Assembly: GCA_035649415.1 (NCBI GenBank)
Contig: DASRJP010000145.1
Coordinates: 1-64,000, forward strand
Direction of reading: 5' to 3'
From: DATKDU01 sp035649415
GTDB lineage: Bacteria > Planctomycetota > Planctomycetia > Pirellulales > Pirellulaceae
DNA: 64,000 bases
This document shows, one piece after another, positions 26,769-34,518 of the stretch. Every line of letters starts with the position of its first letter. Positions within the stretch are counted from its first letter, which is position 1. The translations under genes were made by a program, and so were the position numbers. The notes beneath the pieces are model-generated. The model saw only the letters and a list, made by a program, of their open reading frames with translations, searched no databases and was not told where the DNA came from.

Positions 26769-26954
26769 TTACCAACTGGCCTTCCGCACGCCGGGGATCT
26801 GCCCCTGATCGGCGAGCTTGCGGAAACAAATGCGGCAGATGCCAAACTTACGGTATACCGCCCGCGGGCGGCCGCAGATCTTGCAGCGCCGCTTGATCCG
26901 CGTGGAAAACTTCGGCACGCGCTTCGCCTTGGCGAATTTCGATTTACTGGCCAC
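26769..26954 (-). CDS. rpsN: 30S ribosomal protein S14, zinc-binding type Z
   Basis: 61 residues with CKICGRPRAVYRKFGICRIC, giving the two CxxC pairs of the C+ zinc form, and the end GQIPGVRKASW. The short zinc form replaces the ~100-residue zinc-free S14 of proteobacteria. It binds 16S rRNA in the head of the small subunit. Position between L5 and S8 is standard. Confidence 0.96.
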   Translation of the reverse strand: MASKSKFAKAKRVPKFSTRIKRRCKICGRPRAVYRKFGICRICFRKLADQGQIPGVRKASW

Positions 26955-27003
26955 GACAGTTTTGCCTCACTTGCTTAGGAGCTGAATCCGGCCTGTGCCG
27001 CCT

Positions 27004-27645
27004 TTAGTCGCTCTTTTTGGTTTTGCCCGTTGCTTCCGCCTGGAACGGCATGCCGAGCTGCGACAAGAGCTCGCGCGACTCGTCGTCGTTGGCGTTGGCC
27101 ACGACGAACGTGATGTTCATCCCCTGGATCCGCGGGAACTTGTCCGGATTCAGTTCGGGGAATACGAGTTGCTCCGACAGGCCCAGGCTGTAATTCCCAT
27201 GGCCATCAAACGCCTTGCGGTTGACGCCGCGAAAGTCACGGACGCGGGGCAGCGCCAGGGAAACCAGCCGGTCGAAAAACTCGTACATCCGCTGCTTGCG
27301 GAGCGTCGTCATGCAGCCGATCGGCATCCCTTCGCGGAGCCGGAACGCGGAAATCGCCTGCCGCGCCTTGGTCAGCACCGGCTTCTGCCCGGCGATCTGC
27401 GTCATGGCGTCGGCCGCCGCTTCCAGGTGCTTCTTGTCCTGGGTGGCCACGCCGACTCCCATATTGATGACGATCTTCTCCAGCCGCGGCAGCGACAGCT
27501 TGTTCTTCCGGCCCAGCTTCTGCGCCAGCGCCGGAACAATTTCCTTCTCGTATTTCACGAGCAGGCGCGGAATGACCGGCTTCTGCGGCTCGGCAGCCTT
27601 GGCTTCTTTGGCTTCTTTCGATTCTTTGGCAGGTTTCTTGGCCAT
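27004..27645 (-). CDS. rplE: 50S ribosomal protein L5
   Basis: 213 residues. The core has LPRLEKIVINMGVGVATQDK, ISAFRLREGMPIGCMTTLRK and FPELNPDKFPRIQGMNITFV. A ~30-residue Lys/Glu/Ala-rich N-terminal extension (KESKEAKEAKAAEPQKP) is added to the usual ~180. L5 binds 5S rRNA and touches the P-site tRNA T-loop. Confidence 0.96.
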   Translation of the reverse strand: MAKKPAKESKEAKEAKAAEPQKPVIPRLLVKYEKEIVPALAQKLGRKNKLSLPRLEKIVINMGVGVATQDKKHLEAAADAMTQIAGQKPVLTKARQAISAFRLREGMPIGCMTTLRKQRMYEFFDRLVSLALPRVRDFRGVNRKAFDGHGNYSLGLSEQLVFPELNPDKFPRIQGMNITFVVANANDDESRELLSQLGMPFQAEATGKTKKSD

Positions 27646-27688
27646 GATCTCACTCTCCGCGGCCGGCCGCCGCTTCCCTCACCAGTGA

Positions 27689-28033
27689 CTACTTCCGCGT
27701 TTTTGACGGCGCGATCTGTCCCAAGCTGGCTCCGCAGGCCTTGCGCCTGCAAAACCGCTCCTTGCTGCCGTCGGCCGCCACGCGGGCGCCCGTGCGGGTC
27801 GGCTTGTTGCACCGCGAACAGACCAAAAGCACGTTGGAAACCTGCACCGGCATTTCCTTGTTGAGCCGGCCTCCCTGCGGGTTCTTCTGGCTCCGCCGCA
27901 CGTGCTTGTAAACCCGGTGAACCCCCTCGACGGTGATCTTGCCCCCCTCGTGGTCGATGTGCAGCACCTTGCCGCGGACGCCCTTGTCGTCCCCGGCGAT
28001 AATCTCCACGACGTCGTTGGTCTTCAAATGCAT
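27689..28033 (-). CDS. rplX: 50S ribosomal protein L24
   Basis: 114 residues. The KOW motif VVEIIAGDDKGVRGKVLHID and NPQGGRLNKEMPVQVSNVLL identify L24, an assembly initiator. The start ATG (28033) overlaps the L14 stop (TGATG); GTG three bases earlier is also possible. The C-terminal zinc-ribbon-like region has CSRC followed by CRRKAC, so the second pair is spaced CxxxxC and not the usual CxxC. Confidence 0.95.
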   Translation of the reverse strand: MHLKTNDVVEIIAGDDKGVRGKVLHIDHEGGKITVEGVHRVYKHVRRSQKNPQGGRLNKEMPVQVSNVLLVCSRCNKPTRTGARVAADGSKERFCRRKACGASLGQIAPSKTRK

Positions 28034-28401
28034 CACACCACCTCGCTCGCCAGGCTGACGATCTTCATGAAATTCCGGTCGCGCAGCTCGCGGGCCACCG
28101 CGCCGAAAATTCGCGTGCCGCGGGGATTGTTTTCGTTGTCGATGATGACGACGGCATTGCCATCAAACTTGATGTAACTGCCATCGGCGCGGCGGACGGG
28201 GCTCTTGGTGCGGACGACCACGGCCCGCACGACGGCCTTCTTTTTGATCTCGCTGCCGGCAATGACGCTCTTGACGCTGCAAATGATGACGTCGCCCAGG
28301 CTGGCGGTGCGGCGGCGCGAGCCGCCAAGCACCTTGACGCACATCACCTCCCGCGCGCCGGTGTTGTCCGCCACGGCCATGCGTGTTTCTTGCTGGATCA
28401 T
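28033..28401 (-). CDS. rplN: 50S ribosomal protein L14
   Basis: 122 residues, standard length: MIQQETRMAVADNTGAREVM opens L14, and RGTRIFGAVARELRDRNFMK closes it. L14 lies at the subunit interface. It overlaps L24 by one base, indicating coupling. Confidence 0.97.
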   Translation of the reverse strand: MIQQETRMAVADNTGAREVMCVKVLGGSRRRTASLGDVIICSVKSVIAGSEIKKKAVVRAVVVRTKSPVRRADGSYIKFDGNAVVIIDNENNPRGTRIFGAVARELRDRNFMKIVSLASEVV

Positions 28402-28419
28402 GGTTCGATACCTTCGGAA

Positions 28420-28713
28420 CTAAGTCGGTTCGCTCCCCGGAATGTCGCTCCCCACCACGTCGGGCGTCGCGGTGGCGACCGACACGATCCGCTTGACGAC
28501 CCAGCGCTTCAGCTTGGATAAGGGGCGGGACTCTTCGATCTCCACGGTGTCGCCGACCTTTGACTTGTTCTCTGCGTCGTGGGCATAGCAAATCGTTCGC
28601 CGACGCATGGTCTTGCCGTAGGTGGGATGCCGCACCAGGCGGGGAATCTCTACGCGCCTGGTTTGAGACGCCTTGTCCCGAGTTACGACGCCGATGACTA
28701 CTCGCTTGGGCAT
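28420..28713 (-). CDS. rpsQ: 30S ribosomal protein S17
   Basis: 97 residues. GVVTRDKASQTRRVEIPRLV, YGKTMRRRTICYAHDAENKS and GDTVEIEESRPLSKLKRWVV make up the S17 OB-fold. About 15 extra C-terminal residues follow the usual end. S17 is a primary 16S-binding protein. Confidence 0.96.
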   Translation of the reverse strand: MPKRVVIGVVTRDKASQTRRVEIPRLVRHPTYGKTMRRRTICYAHDAENKSKVGDTVEIEESRPLSKLKRWVVKRIVSVATATPDVVGSDIPGSEPT

Positions 28714-28749
28714 GGCTGCTTCTACCGGTAAACCTGCTGGAAAACCTCG

Positions 28750-28947
28750 TTACGCCTTGGCCGACTGCCGCTGCGTTTGCAGCGTTTTGATCCGCGCCAC
28801 CAGGCGGCGGTTCCGCCGCAGTTCGCTGGGCGCGTCCAGACGCTCGGTCTGCGCCTGCATCGTCAGCCGGAACAGGTTCTGTTCCGTCTCTTTGAGCGTG
28901 AGCGTCAGTTGCTCGTCGCTCATTTCTCGCAATTCGGCGGCCTTCAT
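28750..28947 (-). CDS. rpmC: 50S ribosomal protein L29
   Basis: 65 residues from ATG at 28947 (MKAAELREMSDEQL), with GAGGA a few bases upstream. A TTG three codons earlier is less likely. Two-helix L29 fold with FRLTMQAQTERLDAPSELRR. It lies at the peptide-exit rim beside L23, where trigger factor and SRP dock. Confidence 0.93.
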   Translation of the reverse strand: MKAAELREMSDEQLTLTLKETEQNLFRLTMQAQTERLDAPSELRRNRRLVARIKTLQTQRQSAKA

Positions 28948-28990
28948 ATTCCTCAAACCTCTGGTCGATCGATGGACGATTTTCTGCTGG

Positions 28991-29407
28991 TTACGCCGGG
29001 CGGCGCTTGATCATCCGCACCCGCACGGGCATCTTGTGCGCCAGCCGGGCGAAGCACAGCTTTGCCTGCTGCTCGGTCACTCCGCCCAGCTCAAATAGCA
29101 CGGTTCCTTGCTTCACCACCGCCACCCAGTGATCGGGTTCCCCCTTGCCGGTACCCATGCGGGTTTCCAGCGGGCGGGCCGTCACCGACTTGTGCGGAAA
29201 CACGCGGATGTACAGCCGCCCCTCGCCGCGGACGTATTGCTGTGCGGCAATACGCCCGGACTCGATGGTCACCGCCTTGATCCAGCCGCCTTGCGTCGCC
29301 TGAAGTCCGTAGTCGCCAAACACCACGCGATTGCCGCGGGTAGCGTTACCTTTTATACGTCCTCTTTGGCTTTTTCGGTGCTTCACTCGCTTGGGCATCA
29401 GCGCCAT
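28991..29407 (-). CDS. rplP: 50S ribosomal protein L16
   Basis: 138 residues, MALMPKRVKHRKSQRGRIKG, with GKGEPDHWVAVVKQGTVLFE as the conserved C-terminal block. L16 organises the aminoacyl-tRNA site of the large subunit. The start lies 62 bases inside the S3 gene, so the two reading frames overlap unusually far. Met4 would still leave a 53-base overlap. Confidence 0.95.
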   Translation of the reverse strand: MALMPKRVKHRKSQRGRIKGNATRGNRVVFGDYGLQATQGGWIKAVTIESGRIAAQQYVRGEGRLYIRVFPHKSVTARPLETRMGTGKGEPDHWVAVVKQGTVLFELGGVTEQQAKLCFARLAHKMPVRVRMIKRRPA

Positions 29408-30059
29408 CGGAAGCTTCTCCCTGGTACATGCCTTGATTGACCCACACCTGCACGCCGATGTTCCCCTGGGCCGTCGCCGCCTCGGTGAACCCGTAGTCGA
29501 TCTTGGCCCGCAAGGTGGACAGCGGCAGCGAGCCGGCGGTGGCCTTCTCGCACCGCGCCATCTCGGAGCCGCCGAGCCGTCCGGCGAGCTGAATCTTGAT
29601 TCCCTTGGCCCCGGCGTCCATCGTCGTCTCGATGGCCCGCTTCATCGTCCGGCGAAAGCTCGACCGCTTGGCGAGCTGCTGGGCGATATCTTCGGCCACC
29701 AGTTGCGCCTGGATTTCCGGGCGCGTGATTTCCTCGATCTTCAGGTTGACGCGCCGGCCGGTCAGGTTTTGCAGCTCCTCCTGAAGCAGCTCCACCTCCT
29801 GCCCCTTCTTGCCGATGATCAACCCCGGCCGGGCGACGTACAGCACGACCTTCACTTCGTCGCGCGTCCGCTCGATCTCGATCCGGTCGATGCCGGCCTG
29901 TTTGTATTGCGTCTTGCTCGGATGGTTCTTGATGAACTCGCGGATCTTGCGGTCCTCGATCAGGAGGTTCGAAAACTCCTGCTTGGACGCGTACCAGCGG
30001 CTCTTCCAGCCGATCATGATGCCGGTGCGAAAACCAATCGGATTGACTTTTTGACCCAT
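29346..30059 (-). CDS. rpsC: 30S ribosomal protein S3
   Basis: 237 residues. MGQKVNPIGFRTGIMIGWKS opens S3, PGLIIGKKGQEVELLQEELQ is the KH-domain GxxG loop, and GSEMARCEKATAGSLPLSTL is the C-terminal domain. S3 forms part of the mRNA entry channel. A ~20-residue Ala/Lys tail (EAPKKPKRTYKR) overlaps the L16 start. Confidence 0.97.
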   Translation of the reverse strand: MGQKVNPIGFRTGIMIGWKSRWYASKQEFSNLLIEDRKIREFIKNHPSKTQYKQAGIDRIEIERTRDEVKVVLYVARPGLIIGKKGQEVELLQEELQNLTGRRVNLKIEEITRPEIQAQLVAEDIAQQLAKRSSFRRTMKRAIETTMDAGAKGIKIQLAGRLGGSEMARCEKATAGSLPLSTLRAKIDYGFTEAATAQGNIGVQVWVNQGMYQGEASDGADAQASEAPKKPKRTYKR

Positions 30060-30095
30060 ACGACGCGCTCTGCGCTAAGGAAAGGATTTCTACCT

Positions 30096-30452
30096 CTACG
30101 CTTCGTTGATATCTTCCAAAATGACCGTGATGTGGCTCGTCCGCTTGAGGATCATGAATGCCTGGCCGCGGGACATGGGGCGAATTCGCTTGAACATCGG
30201 GCCGCCGTCCACGCGGGCGTCAACGACCAATAGCTGCTCCACCCGCACGCTTTTGCCCGGATTCTGCTCCGGATCCTGGGCATTGCCGATGGCGCTGTGC
30301 AGCACCTTCTCCAGCAGTCGCGCCCCGCGCTCCGGCTGGTACTTGAGGATGTCCAGCGCATCGTCGGCAAACTTGCCGCGAATCATGTCGGCCAATGCCC
30401 GCACCTTGCGGGCGCTGATCCGGGCATGCTTGTGTTGTGCTCGATAGGCCAT
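30096..30452 (-). CDS. rplV: 50S ribosomal protein L22
   Basis: 118 residues. HKHARISARKVRALADMIRG and the beta-hairpin region KRIRPMSRGQAFMILKRTSH identify L22, whose hairpin lines the peptide exit tunnel and is a macrolide-resistance site. Standard position between S19 and S3. Confidence 0.97.
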   Translation of the reverse strand: MAYRAQHKHARISARKVRALADMIRGKFADDALDILKYQPERGARLLEKVLHSAIGNAQDPEQNPGKSVRVEQLLVVDARVDGGPMFKRIRPMSRGQAFMILKRTSHITVILEDINEA

Positions 30453-30488
30453 GGGGTTTCCCCTTGCGTATCCTCAGGCGACGTGTGG

Positions 30489-30827
30489 CTACTTGGCGGG
30501 GGGGGCTGCTGCCGGCGCCGGTGCGCCGCCTGCGGCCGCGGCTGCCGCGGCTGCCGCTTCTTTCTTGGCCCGGCCGCCGTGCCCGCGGAACGTCCGCGTG
30601 GGAGCGAACTCGCCGAGCTTGTGGCCGACCATGTCCTCGGTCACGAACACCTTCACGTGCGCCTTGCCGTTGTGGACCATGAACGTCAAGCCGACGAACT
30701 CCGGCACGATCGTGCAGGCGCGGGCCCAGGTTTTGATCGGCTCCTTCGAGCCGCTATGCGCCTGGTTCTGCACTTTCTTGAACAGCTTGAAATCGACGAA
30801 CGGACCTTTTTTGGTGGACCTGCTCAT
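30489..30827 (-). CDS. rpsS: 30S ribosomal protein S19
   Basis: 112 residues from ATG at 30827 (MSRSTKKGPFVDFKLFKKVQ). TIVPEFVGLTFMVHNGKAHV and GHKLGEFAPTRTFRGHGG are the family core. A ~25-residue Ala/Pro tail extends past the usual C-terminus. S19 binds 16S rRNA in the head with S13. Upstream lies a heptad-repeat spacer separating it from L2. Confidence 0.96.
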   Translation of the reverse strand: MSRSTKKGPFVDFKLFKKVQNQAHSGSKEPIKTWARACTIVPEFVGLTFMVHNGKAHVKVFVTEDMVGHKLGEFAPTRTFRGHGGRAKKEAAAAAAAAAGGAPAPAAAPPAK

Positions 30828-30882
30828 ATCAATCGCTTTCGACCGCACTCAATCGTTAATGCACAACTCGTGACCCATCGGC

Positions 30883-30998
30883 TGCAATTGCAAATTGATC
30901 ACTGCGAATTTCAAATTGCAAATTGAAACCAACTCACCCGATTCAAAACCTCAATTTGCAATTTGCAATGAACAATTCTCAATTCGCAATTGCCGTAA
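30883..30998. repeat. heptad-repeat patch, word CAAATTG (L2-S19 spacer)
   Basis: CAAATTG is tandem at 30912-30925 and its exact reverse complement CAATTTG is tandem at 30952-30965, giving a perfect 14-bp inverted repeat with a 26-base centre. Related words flank it (GCAATTGCAAATTG from 30884; CAATTCGCAATTG up to ~30993). Same word family as the L18-L6 spacer patch about 5 kb away. Confidence 0.88.
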
Positions 30999-31023
30999 AA
31001 CGTCCTACCAATCGCTCTGACCT

Positions 31024-31881
31024 CTACCTCAGCTTCAACTGCCCATACCGCCTCGACCGCCGCCGGCGAACGATTGCCGAATTCGACGCCTTCCGCCGCT
31101 GGCGCGTGAACCCGCCCTTGGCCGGCTTGCCGGTCGGGCTCACCGGGTGGCGGCCACCCTTGGTGCGGCCTTCACCGCCGCCGTGCGGATGGTCGATCGG
31201 GTTCATCGCCGTTCCGCGAACAGTCGGCCGGATCCCCAGCCACCGCTTGCGGCCCGCCTTCCCGTACACGACGTTCATATCGTCAGCATTCCCGACTGCG
31301 CCGATCGTCGCCCGGCAGGCCACCGGAATGCGGCGAATTTCTCCGCTGGGGAGCGTGATCTGCGCCCAGCCCGCCTCGCGGGCCATCAGGACCGAGCTGG
31401 AGCCGGCGCTGCGGCACAATCGCGCCCCGCGGCCAGGCTGCATCTCGACGTTGTGGATCGTCGCCGCCAGCGGAATCCGCGACAGCGGCAAGCAGTTGCC
31501 GACGGTCGGCGGAGCGTCCGGCCCATTCTCGACCGTCTGCCCGACTCGCAGTCCATCGGGAGCGATGATGTAGGACTTCACCCCGTCCACGTAATGCAGC
31601 AGGGCTACGCGGGCATTGCGATTCGGATCGTACTGGATCGAATCGACCCGAGCCGCCACGCCATCCTTGTCCCGCTTGAAATCGATCAGGCGGTATTGAC
31701 GCTTGTGTCCGCCGCCGCGATGGCGGACGGTGATCCGCCCCTGGTTGTTCCGCCCGCCCTTTTTGCGCACCGGGCGAAGCAGCAACTTCTCGCGCTTCGC
31801 GCCGGGGGTCAGGTCGGCAAAATCGCTGACGGTGGCGCCGCGGCGTCCGGGCGTCACCGGATTGTATTGTCGAATTCCCAT
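31024..31881 (-). CDS. rplB: 50S ribosomal protein L2
   Basis: 285 residues. MGIRQYNPVTPGRRGATVSD, RGGGHKRQYRLIDFKRDKDG and NPIDHPHGGGEGRTKGGRHP, including the conserved histidine near the peptidyl-transferase centre. L2 is needed for subunit association and peptidyl transfer. Length typical. Confidence 0.97.
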   Translation of the reverse strand: MGIRQYNPVTPGRRGATVSDFADLTPGAKREKLLLRPVRKKGGRNNQGRITVRHRGGGHKRQYRLIDFKRDKDGVAARVDSIQYDPNRNARVALLHYVDGVKSYIIAPDGLRVGQTVENGPDAPPTVGNCLPLSRIPLAATIHNVEMQPGRGARLCRSAGSSSVLMAREAGWAQITLPSGEIRRIPVACRATIGAVGNADDMNVVYGKAGRKRWLGIRPTVRGTAMNPIDHPHGGGEGRTKGGRHPVSPTGKPAKGGFTRQRRKASNSAIVRRRRSRRYGQLKLR

Positions 31882-31892
31882 ATTTGCTGTCC

Positions 31893-31910
31893 TTAGCCGA
31901 AGGCTAACGG
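31893..31910. repeat. short palindrome TTAGCC-GAA-GGCTAA (L23-L2 spacer)
   Basis: TTAGCC and GGCTAA form a perfect 6-bp inverted repeat around GAA, followed by CGG. Similar palindromes occur at 42200-42221 and 63573-63597, which suggests a small dispersed family. Confidence 0.65.
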
Positions 31911-31916
31911 TTTCAA

Positions 31917-32243
31917 CTAGAAGAAGTCGATCCGATGCTCCGCGTTGAGCGTCACGATCGCTTTCTTCCAGGACTTCGTTTGTCCCATCTTGAACCGGTG
32001 CCGGCGATGCTTGCCGCGGCGGTTCTGCGTGCGCACTTTTTCTACTTTCACATTGAACAGGTCCTCGACCGCCCGCCGCACGTCGTCTTTTGTCGCCCGC
32101 GGATTGATCTCGAACGCGTACTGGTTGTTGCGGGTCGAGCGGTGCATGTTCTTCTCCGTCACCAGCGGACGGAGGATGACCTGGTACGCTTCCAGGGCCG
32201 GCTGCTCGGCGGCGGTTTCGGTTTGTGCGTTTTCAGTGGCCAT
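31917..32243 (-). CDS. rplW: 50S ribosomal protein L23
   Basis: 108 residues from ATG at 32243 (MATENAQTETAAEQPALEAY); an in-frame ATG at 32261 is an alternative, and neither has a strong ribosome-binding site. QVILRPLVTEKNMHRSTRNN and VEKVRTQNRRGKHRRHRFKM are the family motifs. L23 is the docking site for trigger factor and SRP at the exit tunnel. Confidence 0.95.
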   Translation of the reverse strand: MATENAQTETAAEQPALEAYQVILRPLVTEKNMHRSTRNNQYAFEINPRATKDDVRRAVEDLFNVKVEKVRTQNRRGKHRRHRFKMGQTKSWKKAIVTLNAEHRIDFF

Positions 32244-32294
32244 GTTTTCGTCTCGCGTCATGCGCCGCGCCGTCGCGGCGGTTTACCCCGGCGG

Positions 32295-32942
32295 CTAGGC
32301 GGGCTTTTTGGTTGCTTTCTCGGCGGCAGCAGCGATCGCGTCCAGCGCCGCCTTGGTAACGAGCATTTTCTTGGGCGTCAGCACGGCCAGGGCGTTGAGC
32401 TCGCCGACCGGCGCGATCGACACCTTCCGGATGTTGCGGACGCTCTTGACCACGTTCTGATCGAGTGCCGCTGTGGCCACGAGCGTTGAAACGCCGGCCA
32501 GGTTGAGCGCCTTGAGGATCGCGGCGAAGTCCTTCGTCTTGGGAGCGGGCAGCGACAGCTCGTCGATGACCACCACGTCCTCGCTCTGGAGCTTGCGGGC
32601 GATCGCCATCCGCGTGGCAAGCTGCGTCGCCTTCCGCGGCAGGCGGTACGAATAGTCCCGGTTCCGCAGGGCGAAAATGTGACCGCCGCCTCGCCGAAGC
32701 GGACTGCGCCGCGAGCCGGCCCGGGCGTTACCCGTCCCCTTCTGGCGGTACATCTTCTTGGTGGTGCCCGCGACTTCGCTGCGATCCTTGGTCTTGTGCG
32801 TCCCTTGCCGCTGATTGGCCTGGTACATCACGACCACGTCGTGCAGGAGCTGCTGGCTGATCTTGGGCGCAATTTTCGCGGGGTCGATCTGGTATTTGCC
32901 GACCTCAGCGCCGCTCTTGTTGTAAATCGGCAGGCTGACCAT
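32295..32942 (-). CDS. rplD: 50S ribosomal protein L4
   Basis: 215 residues. HDVVVMYQANQRQGTHKTKD, YRQKGTGNARAGSRRSPLRR and GGHIFALRNRDYSYRLPRK are diagnostic; the extended loop lines the exit tunnel. In E. coli L4 also represses the S10 operon through its leader; no such leader was recognised here. Confidence 0.96.
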   Translation of the reverse strand: MVSLPIYNKSGAEVGKYQIDPAKIAPKISQQLLHDVVVMYQANQRQGTHKTKDRSEVAGTTKKMYRQKGTGNARAGSRRSPLRRGGGHIFALRNRDYSYRLPRKATQLATRMAIARKLQSEDVVVIDELSLPAPKTKDFAAILKALNLAGVSTLVATAALDQNVVKSVRNIRKVSIAPVGELNALAVLTPKKMLVTKAALDAIAAAAEKATKKPA

Positions 32943-32946
32943 GGGA

Positions 32947-32974
32947 GGGTTCAGGGTTCAGGGTTCAGGGTTCA
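32947..32974. repeat. tandem heptamer GGGTTCA x4 (L4-L3 spacer)
   Basis: Four exact head-to-tail copies of GGGTTCA (TGAACCC on the transcribed strand), followed by a degenerate GGAATTCA. The array lies between the L4 start and the L3 stop. Confidence 0.95.
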
Positions 32975-32993
32975 GGAATTCAGCAAAGGAATA

Positions 32994-33692
32994 TCAGCCG
33001 ACCTTGTTCGTTTCGCGGACCAGTACCAGCGTGCCTTGCGGCCCGGGCACGGCGCCGTTGATGAGCAGGAGATGATTCTCCTTGTCCACCTTGACCAGAG
33101 GCATGTTGCGGATCGTGACCCGCTCGTTGCCGTACCGACCGGGCATCTTCTTTCCCTTTTTCATGCGGCCGCCACCGCGGTTGGCCGCCAGGGCGCCGGT
33201 GCCCCCCATGTGGCGGTGCACTTTCTTGACGCCGTGCGTCGCCCGCTGCCCGGAGAAGTTGTGCCGCTTCATGGCGCCTGTAAAACCGCGCCCCTTTGTC
33301 AAACCGGTGACATCGACTGCCTTAACCTCGGCCAGAACTTCCACGGTGATTTCCGCTCCCACCGCCAGGTCCCCCGCCGGCCCGCGCAGCTCGCGGACGT
33401 GACGCTTCGGCTCGCAATTGGCCTTGTCGGGAATCTGTACGCCGGCAGCGGCCAGCTTCTTCGACCGCTTGCTGGAAAGAGGGGCCACGTGACCACGTTC
33501 ACTGCGACTGGCCAGGCGGCGGGGTTTGTCGAGAAAACCTAGTTGCACCGCCTCGTAACCATCGCGCTCCTTGGTTTTGACCTGGAGCACGCGACAAGGG
33601 CCGGCCTCCACGACCGTGACGGGGACGGCCTTACCCGCCTCGTCGAAAATCTGTGTCATCCCGACCTTTCGGCCGAGTATACCCTTGGTCAT
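32994..33692 (-). CDS. rplC: 50S ribosomal protein L3
   Basis: 232 residues from ATG at 33692 (MTKGILGRKVGMTQIFDEAG), the family start; the frame runs 15 codons further upstream. FTGAMKRHNFSGQRATHGVK and the MPGRYGNERVTIRNMPLVKV segment are conserved. L3 is an assembly initiator whose tip reaches the peptidyl-transferase centre. Confidence 0.97.
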   Translation of the reverse strand: MTKGILGRKVGMTQIFDEAGKAVPVTVVEAGPCRVLQVKTKERDGYEAVQLGFLDKPRRLASRSERGHVAPLSSKRSKKLAAAGVQIPDKANCEPKRHVRELRGPAGDLAVGAEITVEVLAEVKAVDVTGLTKGRGFTGAMKRHNFSGQRATHGVKKVHRHMGGTGALAANRGGGRMKKGKKMPGRYGNERVTIRNMPLVKVDKENHLLLINGAVPGPQGTLVLVRETNKVG

Positions 33693-33812
33693 CGCAATGT
33701 CCTTGTGGTCAGTTGCCGCGCAGGATGGCGAACTCAACTAGCTTGGCTCGCCTTACCCGCGAAACTTCCAATCGATGGCGCTGTGGTCTCTGGGGACGCT
33801 GGCGATTCGGAA

Positions 33813-34136
33813 TTAACGTGTCGATGCCTTGATCTTGATATCCACGCCTGCCGGCAGGCTCAACTTGTTCAGGGCCTCGATCGTCTTGGCCGTGGCCTGA
33901 ACAATGTCGATCAGCCGCTTGTGGGTGCGAATTTCGAACTGCTGCCGAGCCTTTTTGTCGATCGTGGGACCGGACAAAACCGTGTATCGCTCGACTCGCG
34001 TCGGCAGCGGAATCGGCCCATGCACCTCGCTGTGCGTGCGCTTGGCCGTGTCCACGATCTCCGCGGCACTCTCGTCGAGGATGGCGTGGTCGTACGCCTC
34101 CATCCGGATTCGAATTACTTCGCGCTGACCGGCCAC
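33813..34136 (-). CDS. rpsJ: 30S ribosomal protein S10
   Basis: 107 residues. IRIRMEAYDHAILDESAAEI, GPIPLPTRVERYTVLSGPTI and HKRLIDIVQATAKTIEALNK define S10 (NusE), which also takes part in antitermination and in NusG-ribosome coupling. It is the first gene of the S10-to-L17 run, cut off from EF-G by the sigma/kinase insertion, so it needs a promoter upstream. Confidence 0.97.
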   Translation of the reverse strand: MAGQREVIRIRMEAYDHAILDESAAEIVDTAKRTHSEVHGPIPLPTRVERYTVLSGPTIDKKARQQFEIRTHKRLIDIVQATAKTIEALNKLSLPAGVDIKIKASTR

Positions 34137-34518
34137 AACGATCGCTCCAAAGGAAACGGTAGGGCGGGAACGCCGCCCTACCGGGCTTGAATCTCTGAAT
34201 CAGTTCGGTTGACGGGAAACCAGTGATGGTACGAGCCTGCGAAGTTTTAGTCAACCGGCCTGATCGGAAGCAGTAGGGCAGTTTTTCGACAACAGCATCC
34301 CCCTTTCCGCTTTCAATTGCTGGAGATTGTGAAGTAAATGGCCACTTCCATAGTGCAGATTGGTTCGACGGAATCCATGTGGGCTGGCAAGTGCTTCCGT
34401 GGCAGCGCAAACACAAGTCGCCCTTGCAGTTGCGGCAGCAGCGCTAGGACTGGAGAATTACTGCCTACGTTTTCGCGATAGATCGCTGGCATGTGGGCGT
34501 ATTTAGCCGCAGATAGCC
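34137..34518 (-). promoter_or_regulatory. leader/promoter region of the S10 gene run with a 10-bp palindrome
   Basis: A 382-base gene-free stretch between divergent rpsJ and the ECF sigma gene. At 34158-34182, about 22 bases upstream of the S10 start, GGTAGGGCGG and CCGCCCTACC form a perfect 10-bp inverted repeat with a 5-base loop. It lies in the probable 5' leader and could act on translation or be another dispersed palindrome. No convincing -10/-35 pair was found. The promoter role is inferred from gene order. Confidence 0.5.

Noticed and set aside
32947..32974. GGGTTCA tandem as telomere-like repeat
   Set aside because: Only four copies, internal to an operon, and one of several different heptamers.
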